A DNA stretch of 64,000 nucleotides from Sycon ciliatum (GCF_964019385.1 NC_088646.1:17273554-17337553), one strand, 5' to 3'. Shown: positions 48,001-57,879, counted from the first letter of the stretch. Notes: a model not told the origin generated them from the sequence alone. Made by a program: numbers and translations.

Positions 48001-49389
48001 TCGATGCGGTCTATCCGCGGGTGCCAAGCGGTAGATGCGGATGTGCAGCTGACAGTGACACAGCTACAGGATGGAAAGCAAGTGACGAGCCAGCTGTACA
48101 AGAAATCAAAGGGTCAGCTGCGTGTTATTGATGGCGTCCTGTACCTCAGTCGTGTGGACCCCGTCGATGGTGATGTGATCGTACCGGTCCTGCCTACTGC
48201 ACTGCAGAGTGAAGCCGTCGGTGCTGCTCACCGCAACACCGGACATGGTAACTGGGAGACCATGTGGGGCAGTCTTCGGAAGTGCTGTCATTTCCCACAG
48301 ATGGCGCAACGCTGCCAGGAAGTCGTCCGAGACTGCGGGACGTGCCGTGCAGCGAACCCGTCGCGAGGAGAGCCCAACCCTCCAGCCGCGAGAAGCGACC
48401 TACCAACCAGGCCGTGGGAAGTCATCCAGATTGATACGTTAGAGCTGGGACCCAGCCGCAGTAGTTCCTACCATTGTGTCCTCGTGTGTGTGGACATGTT
48501 CACACGGTGGGTGGAAGTCGTACCCCTAGCCCGCCATGATGGTGTCAGTGTCGCGGAGGCGCTTGTTGGTATTTGCACCCGGTTTGGCCCACCAAGCGTA
48601 ATTCGATGTGACAACGGCACGGAGTTTGTTAACTGTGTGGTGTCGTCTCTGCTATCGATATTCGGCGTACATGTGAGGCATGGAGCTGTGCGCCACCCTC
48701 AGAGCCAAGGGGGAGCCGAGCGCTTCAATCGCACGCTGCTGGGTCTTATCCGCAAAGTGGTCGAGTACAGCAGCGATTGGCAGACAGAGCTGAGCATGCT
48801 GCTCTACTACTACAGGGTGCGGCCGCACAGTGCTACTGGGATTTCGCCATGCGCCGCAATGATGGGATGGGAACCACGCAACCTCCTGGTCGAGCGCGAG
48901 GAAGAAGACCTCAGTTTGTCAAGCTGGGTTGAAAGCTTGGCAGAGAAGACGGCACGTGTGCGAGACCTCGTAAACGAAGAGCTCTCCCGGAACGACACAG
49001 AGAGCGTGATCGAAGGAGCAGAGTACAGCGTAGGGGATGCGGTGCTGTTACGTCGGCCTTCCCGGAGCCGCAAATGCCTGGCACCGTACGAGCCTGGGTG
49101 GCGCATCGTTCGCGTTGTGTCGCCGTCGACAGTTGTCATCACCCGGGCTGCTGATCCACACTCAGCGGAGAAGATTGTCAACGTGGAGATCATCAAGAGG
49201 GATGTCGCCCGTGACTTGGCCCAACCAACAGCGCCGATGGACGACAGTGCAGCGGCAACAGATGGTGGTTATCTGTACCAGCCAGCATCAGTGCTGCCAG
49301 GCCCTGAGCCCAACATTGGGGATGGCGGCATTCGCATGTCCCTGCGAGACAGATCTGCCATTAGGCCACCGCAGCGCTATGGCTCCTGA
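45100..49389 (+). CDS. gag-pol polyprotein of LTR retrotransposon
   Basis: A single 1429-codon frame. The gag part has two CCHC knuckles: CYKCGQVGHFKRNC (208-221) and CLFCDEAGHMMRDC (242-255). The protease-like region has VVAAVDTCASRSLV with Asp318, but DTC where retroviral-type proteases have DTG/DSG. RT has LDYRLLNQKL, YQLLDISKAYLQV and YVDD (668-671). RNase H has AYCDASNLA (Asp816), HINVAELESSLKAL and VTDSKTV. Integrase has a zinc-binding H-x-H-C-C region (~1043 on), then D1112, D1171 and E1207, a D,D(35)E spacing. The PR-RT-RH-IN order fits Ty3/gypsy (also BEL/Pao); the integrase favours gypsy. No frameshift separates gag and pol. Start: first ATG after the PBS. Confidence 0.93.
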   Translation: MAKVECFLRPFRGGRDDLSEFWAKFSVVADLQKWDSDEKKMANLPLYLEGEAFTVWNEMAAADKKKPADVKAKLTAAFGMAPDQAYSMFTSRILRGDESVDNFAADLKRLLTLSGEQVHADGKNKIVIGQFLSGLPSQFAKELRMSGKTDTIDDCVEYVRRLRSVERSMKPGVAAVSYGALDDRAPSGSSRMTAAAGAGRDSARRVLCYKCGQVGHFKRNCPASTSSGTGSHKQAKHSQLTCLFCDEAGHMMRDCSEFKAFKQKKQRGGSAAAAPVHSGDHGDSKVLCLSSGGDSLPRIFVDIKRSGGPSKRVVAAVDTCASRSLVASALATDLALDIRPTSSTINAIDGSPVDVRGVVECTISRLDSAVVRLRETETDMLVVDDLSVVEADVLIGVNSIATLGGVHMQYDAGELVGVVFGTVNAACPLVLASSTPDEHPSRPESEARAVAEDFHHADVEKLSNGDVVLRASDMILRWSTADKAWEVQWQWADKTEPTTCIGSGLGEYPRSKLSKEQEQLFGDEVEKWLGNGWLVKHDVEKHGEPRCVLPLLAATQEHKASTPVRPCLDYRLLNQKLTSHPGTDAPACGETLRRWRQAGVPQAYQLLDISKAYLQVRIHPDLWRYQCVVWRGEVYVLERMGFGLSVAPKAMDLIVKWATRDLAGVDNYVDDLYVPEQLVDRTKSRLLEYGLPTKPAEPAVSARVLGLQLQADDEGSVSWTRREGVSLQLPDKPTKRELFSWCGRVIGHYPVCAWLRPSCSYVKRLACTSEVAWDQAVPDAVLKCCRDIVHRLCNDDPVSGVWYADPTMGTWRAYCDASNLAIATVLTQDGKVVEDGSWLRDKADKRHINVAELESSLKALDLAIRWDVKNLTIVTDSKTVAGWLRSVSQNTHRVKVGGLHESLVRLRLQVFQDTVAAAGMTVSVEWVPSESNVADRLTRVPTSWPPCREEAGEIAAALPASSMKGPTSMRSIRGCQAVDADVQLTVTQLQDGKQVTSQLYKKSKGQLRVIDGVLYLSRVDPVDGDVIVPVLPTALQSEAVGAAHRNTGHGNWETMWGSLRKCCHFPQMAQRCQEVVRDCGTCRAANPSRGEPNPPAARSDLPTRPWEVIQIDTLELGPSRSSSYHCVLVCVDMFTRWVEVVPLARHDGVSVAEALVGICTRFGPPSVIRCDNGTEFVNCVVSSLLSIFGVHVRHGAVRHPQSQGGAERFNRTLLGLIRKVVEYSSDWQTELSMLLYYYRVRPHSATGISPCAAMMGWEPRNLLVEREEEDLSLSSWVESLAEKTARVRDLVNEELSRNDTESVIEGAEYSVGDAVLLRRPSRSRKCLAPYEPGWRIVRVVSPSTVVITRAADPHSAEKIVNVEIIKRDVARDLAQPTAPMDDSAAATDGGYLYQPASVLPGPEPNIGDGGIRMSLRDRSAIRPPQRYGS

Positions 49390-49573
49390 AACTGTACGTG
49401 TGCCGTGTTATCAGTCTAGCTTGGCGCGTGCTTAGTTAGGAGCAAGCTAGCAAATGCAAGACCCATTACGCATTTTGCTGTCCTCTTGTTTAGCTGTTGG
49501 TGGAGTGTTGTTCTTTTCTTTGGAGAACCTTAGTTCTACGTTTTAGTGCAAGTTCCCTGTTTTGTTGTGTTAC

Positions 49574-49583
49574 CAGGGGGGAA
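49574..49583 (+). promoter_or_regulatory. polypurine tract
   Basis: AGGGGGGAA run just before the 3' LTR, the expected plus-strand primer site. Confidence 0.7.
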
Positions 49584-49585
49584 TG

Positions 49586-49945
49586 TGTGATCGAATCCAT
49601 GTGTTCAATGCATTCTAGGTTGCTAACATAACAAACCAGACCAGACACGGTATGGACTCATGATTGTATGTAGGTGTGAACAAGTTAGTTTCTGGCAATG
49701 TTGTGGTGTTTGGTTTCCGCCCACATTGTCGATCTGCATGTTTGCACTAGCGTGCAGCTGAACCAACGTGCCTTGCAATGCTTTGCTAATGCTAGGCTTT
49801 TCTTTCACTGTATCTTTTTGGTCACATATAATACCGTACACTTTTCTTACTCAACAGAATCTTAGAACGAAGAAGGAACGGTCGGTTGTTGTCTTTGGCG
49901 GTGTGTCGGATCATAGTGCATGCTACTAGGCGCCATTCGGTTACA
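49586..49945 (+). repeat. 3' LTR
   Basis: 360 bp, same sequence as 44658-45017; followed by AGAG, the second copy of the target duplication. Confidence 0.95.
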
Positions 49946-50033
49946 AGAGCAACAGTGTCTAATGTCATATGGATGGAGACCGGAGGAAGAAGCCGAACAC
50001 TTCGAAAACTCTACCGGAGAAGAAATCTAAAAT

Positions 50034-50668
50034 TCTAGCCATCCCAAACCCCGACCAATCCTAGCCATCCCAAACCCCGACCAATTCTAGCCATCCAAAA
50101 CCCCGACCAATTCTAGCCATCCATAACCCTGACCAATTCTAGCCATCCCCAAACCCCGACCAATTCTAGCCATCCCCAAACCCGACCAATTCTAGCCAGT
50201 CCAAACCCCGCCAATTCTAGCCAGCCCAAAACCCCGGCCAATTCTAGCCAGCCCCAAACCCCGACCAATTCTAGCCATCCCAAACCTCGACCAATTCCAG
50301 AAGGGAATTCTAGCCATCCCAAACCCCGACCAATTCTAGCCATCCCAAACCCCCGACCAATTCTAGCCAGTCCAAACCCCGACCAATTCTAGCCAGTCCA
50401 AACCCCGGCCAATTCTAGCCAGCCCAAAACCCCGGCCAATTCTAGCCAGCCCAAAACCCCGACCAATTCTAGCCATCCCAAACCCCGACCAATTCCAGAA
50501 GGGAATTCTAGCCATCCCAAACCCCGACCAATTGTAGCCATCCAAAACCCCGACCAATTCTAGCCAGCCCAAACCTCGACCAATCCTAGCCACCTCAGTC
50601 AAACCCCGCAATTCTAGCCAGCCCAAAACCCCAACCAATTCTAGCCAGTCCAAAACCCGACCAATTCT
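50034..50668. repeat. ~26-bp minisatellite, ~24 copies
   Basis: Units of the type CCAATTCTAGCCATCCCAAA + CCCCGA, varying from 24 to 27 bp, repeated for ~630 bp. Two inserted GAAGGGAATTC variants (~50297 and ~50497) suggest a higher-order duplication of ~200 bp. Leu/Glu/Gly-rich frames on the minus strand are artefacts. Confidence 0.95.
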
Positions 50669-50912
50669 ACCTTTCCCCAAACAGGGGAAAAGGACACCGA
50701 CAACATAGGTGGAGGTACCCAGCGGCGAACGCCGTACACAGCGCATCGACAACAGAACTAATGCCTATGAAAAAGTGGAGGACAAAACGAGAATACAGAC
50801 CGGAGAAGAAGACCGGAACTGAAAAGACCACAGAAAATATTCGTGCACAACAGACAGGCGGGAACAGAATAAATTTAAACATACAGGTATGAGACCGTTG
50901 GATATAGTACTA
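50669..50912. other. intergenic, no gene recognised
   Basis: Short A/G-rich stretch between the minisatellite and the MITE at 50913; no gene or repeat recognised. Confidence 0.35.
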
Positions 50913-51375
50913 CAGGTGGAATCCTGATAATTCGAATATGGCTTAATTCGAACATACCGCCTAATTAGAAGTTTTTCCAGGACCGATTTCTGTCAATACG
51001 ATTCCCACATAAATTTTTCTGATAATTCGAACCTCAAACCGGACATGTCCGGTTAATTAGAAGTCCCACGGATTCCCCTTACATAGAAAATGTGTGGGAT
51101 TTGTGCTGATAATTCGAAGTTAGCCAAGTGTAATTCGAAGTTCACTGTACACTGTACACTGTACTGGTCAGTTCAGTTTGCATGAGCAGGCCGTGCCGGT
51201 CAGTTCAGTATCCGTGAAATCTGTGTCTAAGGTCCATAGCGCGACTCTGCTTGACCATGAGAGCATTTTGACATACATATCGTGTTGTGGGTTCATGTTT
51301 GGATAATTAGAATGTCCGGATAATTAGAAGTTTTTTCCTGGCATTTGGAGGTTCGAATTATCAGGATTCCACCTG
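50913..51375. mobile_element. Tc1/pogo-like MITE, 463 bp (TTCGAA-rich)
   Basis: Exact terminal inverted repeats beginning CAGGTGGAATCCTGATAATT (24 bases match). The flank is TA on the left but AA on the right, so a TA duplication may have mutated. The interior has repeated AATTCGAA and AATTAGAAG motifs (about eight), like multiple degenerate copies of the terminal sequence. No transposase. Confidence 0.8.
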
Positions 51376-51449
51376 AAATAAAATTTAATAAGTACTTCAT
51401 CTCATGGCAATGGTGAGGCATCCAGGCTCAACTGACGTCACCCGTGAAC

Positions 51450-51846
51450 AGCGATGACCTCTGCAGCAGTACTGGGCACTTAATCCATGATCCAGTCATC
51501 CGGCAGCAAACACATGGGCCAAAGAACACAAAGAAACACGGACTGACAGCAAACACATGGGCCAAAGAACACAAAGAAACACGGACTGATGGGCACATCA
51601 CAGGCATAGCACGAGCCATAAATCACAAAAAAAGAAGAACCGCAATGCAAGAAGGAATGGTATACCAGCAACGTGAAGCACATCTCGGCGGCAGGTCGGT
51701 GGAACACTCTTCCTCCAAACTGTCGTCAGGCACAATCTGCTGGTACTTTTGCTCACCTCACAAAGATTCATCTAGGGTTCCCTGTAACAAGGCCATGCCT
51801 GTTGGGACTCCCCTAGTCAAATAATAAATACTACTACTACTACATC
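51450..51846 (+). pseudogene. LINE 3' end with (TAC)n tail
   Basis: The plus-strand frame has the WNTLPPNCRQAQSAGTFAHL block typical of the extreme C-terminus of LINE ORF2, a stop, AATAAATA and a (CTA)5 tail at 51831-51845. A 43-bp unit (CAGCAAACACATGGGCCAAA...) is duplicated in tandem at 51504-51589. Everything upstream of the tail is missing. Confidence 0.65.
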
Positions 51847-52124
51847 TAGGGAACCAGGATTAATCAATTAGTGTGAGGACAATAGATACCTCACAAACGA
51901 ACCGGTCACCAATACGGCAAAACAAATTGATATAGAAAAAACGACAAGGCGCTTCCCTGAACAACCACAGGGATCGAACCTGAATAAGACGGGAAAATGC
52001 AAAAAAACACCAATTCGGTTTGCGTGTATCGTTGGACGACCAGAAAAAAAAGTAGTTCGGCATTACAATCCTTTTTTTGTATTTGGAAGAACATTGCAAT
52101 TTCAAATTTGGACTTCACGGAGAT
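51847..52124. other. intergenic, no gene recognised
   Basis: AT-rich, no gene recognised. Confidence 0.4.
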
Positions 52125-52227
52125 CTTCAAAGTTTAAGGAAATTAGAGGCCACATGCCACGTACTGCTCTTTTCTCTCCGAAACTCAACACTTGCAAGCC
52201 AGATATGAAAGAAAGAAAAATCATCAG

Positions 52228-52300
52228 TCACACCACCGGGACTCGAACCAGGGACCTTGCTATTCGCGAGCAATGCTCTAACCAACTGAGCTACAGTATG
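52228..52300 (-). tRNA. tRNA-like sequence (probably SINE or pseudogene), minus copy
   Basis: 73 bases fold as a cloverleaf, the mirror of 52409-52481. The same features apply: 7-bp acceptor stem, D-arm TAGCTCAGTTGGTTAGAGC and T-loop TTCGAGT. The anticodon loop is CGCGAAT, so the canonical U33 is a G; hence a functional tRNA is doubtful. Confidence 0.6.
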
Positions 52301-52408
52301 ACTCTTATCCACAATGATGGTAAATCTATCCTTCTTCGATCAATTCACATCTGGCTTGCATCATATTGATCGAAGAAGGATAGATTTACCATCATTGTGG
52401 ATAAGAGT

Positions 52409-52481
52409 CATACTGTAGCTCAGTTGGTTAGAGCATTGCTCGCGAATAGCAAGGTCCCTGGTTCGAGTCCCGGTGGTGTGA
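52409..52481 (+). tRNA. tRNA-like sequence (probably SINE or pseudogene), plus copy
   Basis: Acceptor CATACTG pairs with TGGTGTG (with G-U pairs), discriminator A. D-arm GCTC/GAGC, anticodon stem TTGCT/AGCAA with loop CGCGAAT, T-arm CCTGG-TTCGAGT-CCCGG with one mismatch. The A and B box promoters (TAGCTCAGTTGG and GGTTCGAGTCC) are intact. The loop would read CGA (Ser) if normal, but the short variable loop is not that of tRNA-Ser and U33 is missing. Most likely a tRNA-derived SINE head or pseudogene. Confidence 0.6.
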
Positions 52482-52589
52482 CTGATGATTTTTTCTTTCT
52501 TTCATATCTGGCTTGCAAGTGTTGAGTTTCGGAGAGAAAAGAGCAGTATGTCGTGGCATGTGGCCTCTAATTTCCTTAAACTTGGAAGA

Positions 52590-53160
52590 ACAAAATTCAT
52601 TAAAAAACTATGCATACATATTGAACCACAGCACCATAAGAGACAGTTGCGTAATAGCATGCGTAATTCAGGATCGACTGTCGTACCTGCAGGTAGAGTG
52701 TACACAGTTCTTTCTGGCAATGAACATGGCTAATGTCAGGGTGCTGCTGCTGATGACTTAGCACCATGTGTGGCAAACACGACATCATGCGCAAGATCTG
52801 TGTGTATGCCTTTGAGTGGGCGCATTAACGTATGTGCAAGAGGTCCGTACAAGAGGTCTCTGACCTTGCCAACAAAGCCATAGTAACAGAATAATCATTT
52901 CGGTGCTGGTGGTACTGTGTTACCACGTATGTGAAACTGCACAACAACAAAACATGGAAACGTGTACAGGACAAGATGCAGTTAGCAGAACAAAAAGAGG
53001 AAATCATGGTTCCCGTTATATTCAGTTACAGATGTCCGCATCCGTAGGAACGTCCCCACCCTCAAGGATCAAAGACGCAGATGCAGCAGCAGGTAGCAAA
53101 AGACTAAAAGTCTTCCTACAAACGCCAACGACACAAGCGCAATGCATTTGTGCTGCGGCA
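52590..53160. other. intergenic / Penelope flank, no gene recognised
   Basis: A plus-strand frame starts at 52903 and runs into the RT-like frame, but its first ~80 codons match nothing I know. Confidence 0.4.
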
Positions 53161-53169
53161 CATAATAAG

Positions 53170-53640
53170 TCACCCACTCCACCCAAGCTCGACGAAAATG
53201 AGTTTGTGATGCTCATGTTGATGGTAACCTCCGGCATGAAATTCTCTTTCGATACATTATGTACAAGCACGTGGATGGAGTTGCTATGGGCTCCCCGTTG
53301 GGTCATGTACTTGCTAACGTATGTTGGTTTCTGCGAATCCTCCATCGATCCTTCACTTCGGCCAACAATGTATTGTCGTTTCGTTGATGATATTTACTGT
53401 CATAACGATGATGAGGACACCTGCAACAGGTTCTTGAACATTCTCAACGGCCTGCACCCTGCGCTGAAGTTCACACCAGAAGGAGAGTGGAGCAGTTCAT
53501 TATCTTTCTCGGACGTGAACATCTCTCAAAACGATGACACGTAAAGCATGGACTTGACCATTTACCGGAAACCGACTTTTACGCAGGTCTATACATTCCA
53601 TGGTCCAGTTACACACCAGCGAAAAGTACACCTTTTAATT
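53170..53640 (+). pseudogene. Penelope-like reverse transcriptase fragment
   Basis: Frames encode a short piece of RT: a LCTSTWMELLWAP stretch where GVAMGSPLG-type sequence is expected, then YCRFVDDIYCHND (catalytic motif C), FLNILNGLHPALKFTPEGEW, LSFSDVNI and, after a stop at 53542, TIYRKPTFTQVYTFHG. The last blocks (FT.E.E...FSDV...YRKPTFT) are those of Penelope-like RTs. N-terminal RT and the GIY-YIG endonuclease are absent. Confidence 0.7.
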
Positions 53641-53676
53641 ACGCTGTACGCACTACATAGTGCATACAGCGTAATA
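53638..53676. repeat. short hairpin
   Basis: ATTACGCTGTACGCACTA pairs with TAGTGCATACAGCGTAAT over 18 bases with one mismatch and a short loop; lies just after the Penelope-like fragment. Confidence 0.8.
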
Positions 53677-54045
53677 GTTACAGGCCGGGAAAAGAAGCTA
53701 CAGTGAGCAGTAGGTATCTACTACTGATGATCTAGTGCTCATCAGCTGCGTGGGACAGTCTAAGTGTAAGAATATTGCCTCTTACGTGTATCTCGTTATC
53801 ATGATTATCCGCCTCGTGCAGTCATTATTATTTCTCCACTTTGAAGCCGATCCCTGTCCAGGAAAGCAGTGCGGACTGTGGCGTCCGTCCTTCCTTTTCT
53901 AACTAACTAACCGCAACATACGATGGTCAAGTTAGCCGCTGTTACGCCGTGGCCGCTCCCGGTGGCAGAGTACAGCTACAGTCAGTGAGTGCAGCGTGCA
54001 TGCACCAGCATTCGACCGTAAAAGGAGCTCAATCTGACCGTGTGT
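53677..54045. other. intergenic, no gene recognised
   Basis: No gene or repeat recognised. Confidence 0.35.
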
Positions 54046-54206
54046 CGTGCACCGTGTGGTGTGTGGGCCATGCACCATGGTATATACACCATGATATATG
54101 CACCGTGTGGGCCATGCACCGTGTGGGCCATGCACCATGGTATATGCACCGTGTGGGCCGCACACCATGGTATATGCACCGTGTGGGCCGCACACCATGG
54201 TATATC
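54046..54206. repeat. 30-bp minisatellite
   Basis: Imperfect units of about 30 bp (CACCGTGTGGGCCGCACACC + ATGGTATATG), about five copies with variant GGGCCATGCACC forms. Confidence 0.9.
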
Positions 54207-54384
54207 ATGATTTAGTGTACACTGTGGTACAGGGTAGACTCTTTGCCAGACCATAGTTGTGCAACACCTGTACGAGTGACCACTCCCGTTGCTGTAGTTC
54301 GTGGGATGCTCAAACCTTTGCCTTCTTCTGTTTCTCTTCCTCAGTGAGAGAGTGTACTGAAGCACACGGCAAATCCTACATGTA

Positions 54385-54547
54385 CAGTCGTGGCCAAAGA
54401 AATCCGACCCGAGGGTCAAACGTAGTGCCGCGTTTCCATTTCAATTACGTCATCCATGTTCCCAAGAACTGATCCGAGGGCCGCAGGGGCCGCATTAACC
54501 TTGGCGCTGCTTTCGGCACGTGGGTTGGATTTCTTTGGCCGCGGCTG
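54385..54547. mobile_element. Tc1-like MITE, 163 bp (copy 2)
   Basis: Left end CAGTCGTGGCCAAAGAAATC, right end the complement of CAGCCGCGGCCAAAGAAATC, flanked by TA (54383-54384, 54548-54549). Same family as 44004-44179. Confidence 0.85.
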
Positions 54548-54575
54548 TAGTTTGGTGCATCGTCTCATACATATA

Positions 54576-54866
54576 CTGCTATGGCCATCGAAACCCGGTG
54601 AGAAGTCAAGCGGCCACGGGGCGCTGGCCTTGCAGCCGTGGGTACGCATATAGTACGAATCCATATTATGCCTGGCGTCAAGACTACATAACCTCGAGAG
54701 TATGCAACTCTGTGTATGTGGTCTGGTGCGGGGCGCTGACTGCATTACATACCCACGAACTATGGGTGCAACCCTGGAATGGGTTTTTGTACTGTGCGTG
54801 ACGTAATGGAAATGCAAACGCGGCGCTACTTTTGACTCGGGGGGCAGATTTCTTTGGCCACAACTG
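54576..54866. mobile_element. Tc1-like MITE, 291 bp (copy 3, diverged)
   Basis: The right half (54785-54866) is clearly the same family (AATGCAAACGCGGCGC and GCAGATTTCTTTGGCCACAA). The left end (CTGCTATGGCCATCGAAACC) is a diverged terminal repeat. TA at 54574-54575 and 54867-54868. It could be two copies partly nested. Confidence 0.6.
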
Positions 54867-54868
54867 TA

Positions 54869-55250
54869 CGTTCATGTACCAGTCACGGTATAATTATTAT
54901 GTATATTATGAACTTGCCCTCTACCCCTCCCCAGCACACACACACGCACGCACACACACATGCACACACACACACACACACATGCACACACACAGTCAGT
55001 GTCACGTACCAGTGCATAATCACATACTCGTAGCGCATGGAGGGTGTCGGCACGCCGACTCAGATTGGAGTGGTGAAAGTCGTTCGTCTGCAGCCAAATC
55101 AACACAACGGGAAGGAGAACACAAAAACCAATGGCGACTCGGAAACGGCTTGTCTGGATATCAGCGTCCACGACAACTAAGACAAAAAAAGTGCTGAGCC
55201 GTCTACTGTCACTTATGGCGCTTTCGAATTGTCACTCTTTGACTTTTTGA
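54869..55250. other. intergenic with CA tract
   Basis: CA/CG tract (54935-54993). No gene recognised. Confidence 0.4.
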
Positions 55251-55307
55251 GGAGTTTCGTTTTTCTGAAGAGGTGGCTTATTGGCCTCTTCAGAAAAACG
55301 AAACTCC
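55251..55307. repeat. perfect 23-bp hairpin
   Basis: GGAGTTTCGTTTTTCTGAAG + AGG (55251-55273) pairs perfectly with 55285-55307 across an 11-base loop. No T-run or gene nearby suggests a terminator. Confidence 0.95.
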
Positions 55308-55599
55308 ACAACCTCATCCGATGGGAAGGGTAGATTAGTTCTGAAGAGTTTGGAGTAGCTACGTGGAGATGGTCGATCTGATCGGACGTCATTGTAGAGG
55401 TTAGGATGCACGTTATTTCCGACGCGAAAGTTCAGCTCTCATTAGTTTGCTCGCGCGTTGTGAGAGGGAGGAGTTTGTTACTCCGCTTCCACGTACGTAC
55501 GTTTGCCTTTCCACATCCGAATTTCGCATTAGGTTTTTTGGATTTTCATGTGTTTTTCTTGCGCACGGCCGGCGGGCATGTGCATGCCTCGATTGTGTG

Positions 55600-55763
55600 T
55601 GTGTGGGGGGGGGGGGGGGGGTGCACGTGTGTGTGTGTGTGGGGGGGGGGGGGTGTGCTTGGTAAAATTCTAGCCTGCTGATCGTTCTTCGGCGCCCGAC
55701 AGTACTGTAAACGTGAACTATTGGACTTTTGCACCCATGGAAGTCCCCCCCCCCCCCCCCCCG
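55600..55763. repeat. G/C homopolymer runs
   Basis: G-runs at 55606-55621 and 55642-55653, and a C-run at 55745-55762. Confidence 0.9.
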
Positions 55764-55777
55764 ACTCTACTTCCAAC

Positions 55778-55845
55778 AAGAGTCCATAACGTATGCTGAG
55801 AAGCAAGAGTCCTTACCTCTGCTTGTGGGTTATGGACTCTTGCTT
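55778..55845. repeat. foldback with CAAGAGTCCATAAC termini
   Basis: CAAGAGTCCATAAC (55778-55791) and its complement GTTATGGACTCTTG (55829-55842) form a stem, with a second GCAAGAGTCC copy between. It resembles the foldbacks at 61829-61910. Confidence 0.75.
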
Positions 55846-55951
55846 GTAACCATACTTTGTTCCCGTCGACTGCCGTTTGAAGCCTAGCGTTTCCATTTTG
55901 ATTTTGTTTATTTGAAGTATGCCATGACCATGGCCATTTACAGATACTACT

Positions 55952-57050
55952 ATGGAGAGGAATTTTCTTGTGGTTGCTGTTGCAGCCGTAGCTTTCGATG
56001 ATCTGGACGATGAAGAACTTGTGGCCGTCATTGCTCTTGTCGGACACCAGGAGCAGTTGAATCGCAGGAAAAGGCGCCGAAATACAACTGGCCATGCTCG
56101 TGGTCTTCTTGATGTGACGGCCGGCTGAGTGCAAGACAGTTTAGGAAGTTATTTCGATTCAGACGACGGCATTTCACTCGTCTGCGGACTGCTCTCCAAA
56201 TTCCGATCAGAATAAGAACATTCAACGGATGGGTATTTTGTGGCGAATTCACCTTGCTAGTTGTTCTGAGAAGACTGTGCTATCCCGGTAGTCTGACAGA
56301 GCTGCGAGAGTCTTCGGCATTTCCGAGCCGGAGTTGTCGCTGGTCACCAACAAGACAGTGGATTTCAATCATCAACGTTGGAGCCACTTGTTGCATCATT
56401 TGAACAGCCCCGGGCTGAGCCAAGAGAGGCTTGATACATTCTGCAATGCAGTTAATGTCGCTGGTGCTCCTTACCAGAATGTGTGGGGATTTCTTGATGG
56501 CACAATCAACAGAGTGTGTAGACCAGTTTGCGACCAAAGACTTATCTACAGTGGGCACAAGAGAGAGCACCGGCTGAAGTACCAGGCAATCATGACACCA
56601 TGTGGTCTCATAGCCCATCTCTTTGGGCCAATGGAGGGCCGCAGGCATGGCATGGCCAAGCTACAAGAAAGTGGTCTTACTGACCAAATGTTACAGCACA
56701 TGACGCAAGAACTTGAGGAAGGTCAGGCAGGCTATGTTGTGCTTGCTGATCAAGGGTATGCCCTACATCGTTTCATTCAAACTCCACACCGTGGCAACAA
56801 CCTGCCATAGGGTCAAGCGAACTTAAACGTGATGAGCAGCCTTTGTGTTTCTGTCGAATGAGGCAGGGTGCAATCGCTATTCGCTTTCACGGCATTCAAG
56901 AAGAATCTGAAGGTGCTGCTATCCCCAGTGGGAAAATACTACCGCACAGGAGTGTTGCTGACCAACTGCCATGCCTGTTTGAGGCAAAACCAGGTTAGCA
57001 GCGGGACGTTTCGGATCAAGCCACCACACTTGGAAGATTACCTCCAGTGA
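55952..57050 (+). pseudogene. PIF/Harbinger-type transposase (DDE_Tnp_4), frameshifted
   Basis: The longest clean segment (56334-56810) has the DDE_Tnp_4 signatures: VWGFLDGTINRVCRP with the first catalytic Asp, YSGHKREHRLKYQ, FGPMEGRRHGMAKL (usually GRRHD) and VVLADQGYALHRF with the second Asp. After a stop and frameshift, 56868-57050 continues with the C-terminal part (YYRTGVLLTNCHACLRQNQV). The N-terminal part lies in other frames from the ATG at 55952. These nucleases cut out and insert Harbinger elements. Stops and shifts make it inactive. Its partner is the Myb-like gene at 57880-58582. Confidence 0.8.
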
Positions 57051-57814
<764 letters not shown>

Positions 57815-57879
57815 TCGGACCACATAGAGCAAGTTAGAACTCATACGCAATCAATTTACAATACTGTCCTACCGAGATT

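Larger units (their letters stand above)
44658..49945 (+). mobile_element. complete young Ty3/gypsy-like LTR retrotransposon
   Basis: 5288 bp with two 360-bp LTRs (44658-45017, 49586-49945), TG...CA ends, a 4-bp AGAG target duplication (44654-44657, 49946-49949), a tRNA-Phe primer binding site, one gag-pol frame and a polypurine tract. The LTRs appear identical on reading, which means little time since insertion. There is no env gene. It is a strong candidate for an active element. Confidence 0.95.
52125..52588. repeat. palindrome with two tRNA-like arms
   Basis: Arms 52125-52344 and 52365-~52588 are near-exact inverted copies with a 20-base loop. Bases 52228-52300 and 52409-52481 pair position by position (each pair sums to 104709). 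A 3-base indel and few mismatches lie outside the tRNA-like part. Confidence 0.92.

Noticed and set aside
50113-50752. Gly/Leu/Trp-rich repeat protein on the minus strand
   Set aside because: It is a translation of the ~26-bp minisatellite; the unit length varies between 24 and 27, so the frame is not kept.
52409-52481. Functional tRNA-Ser(CGA)
   Set aside because: The variable loop is too short for tRNA-Ser and U33 is replaced by G; it is kept only as a tRNA-like sequence.
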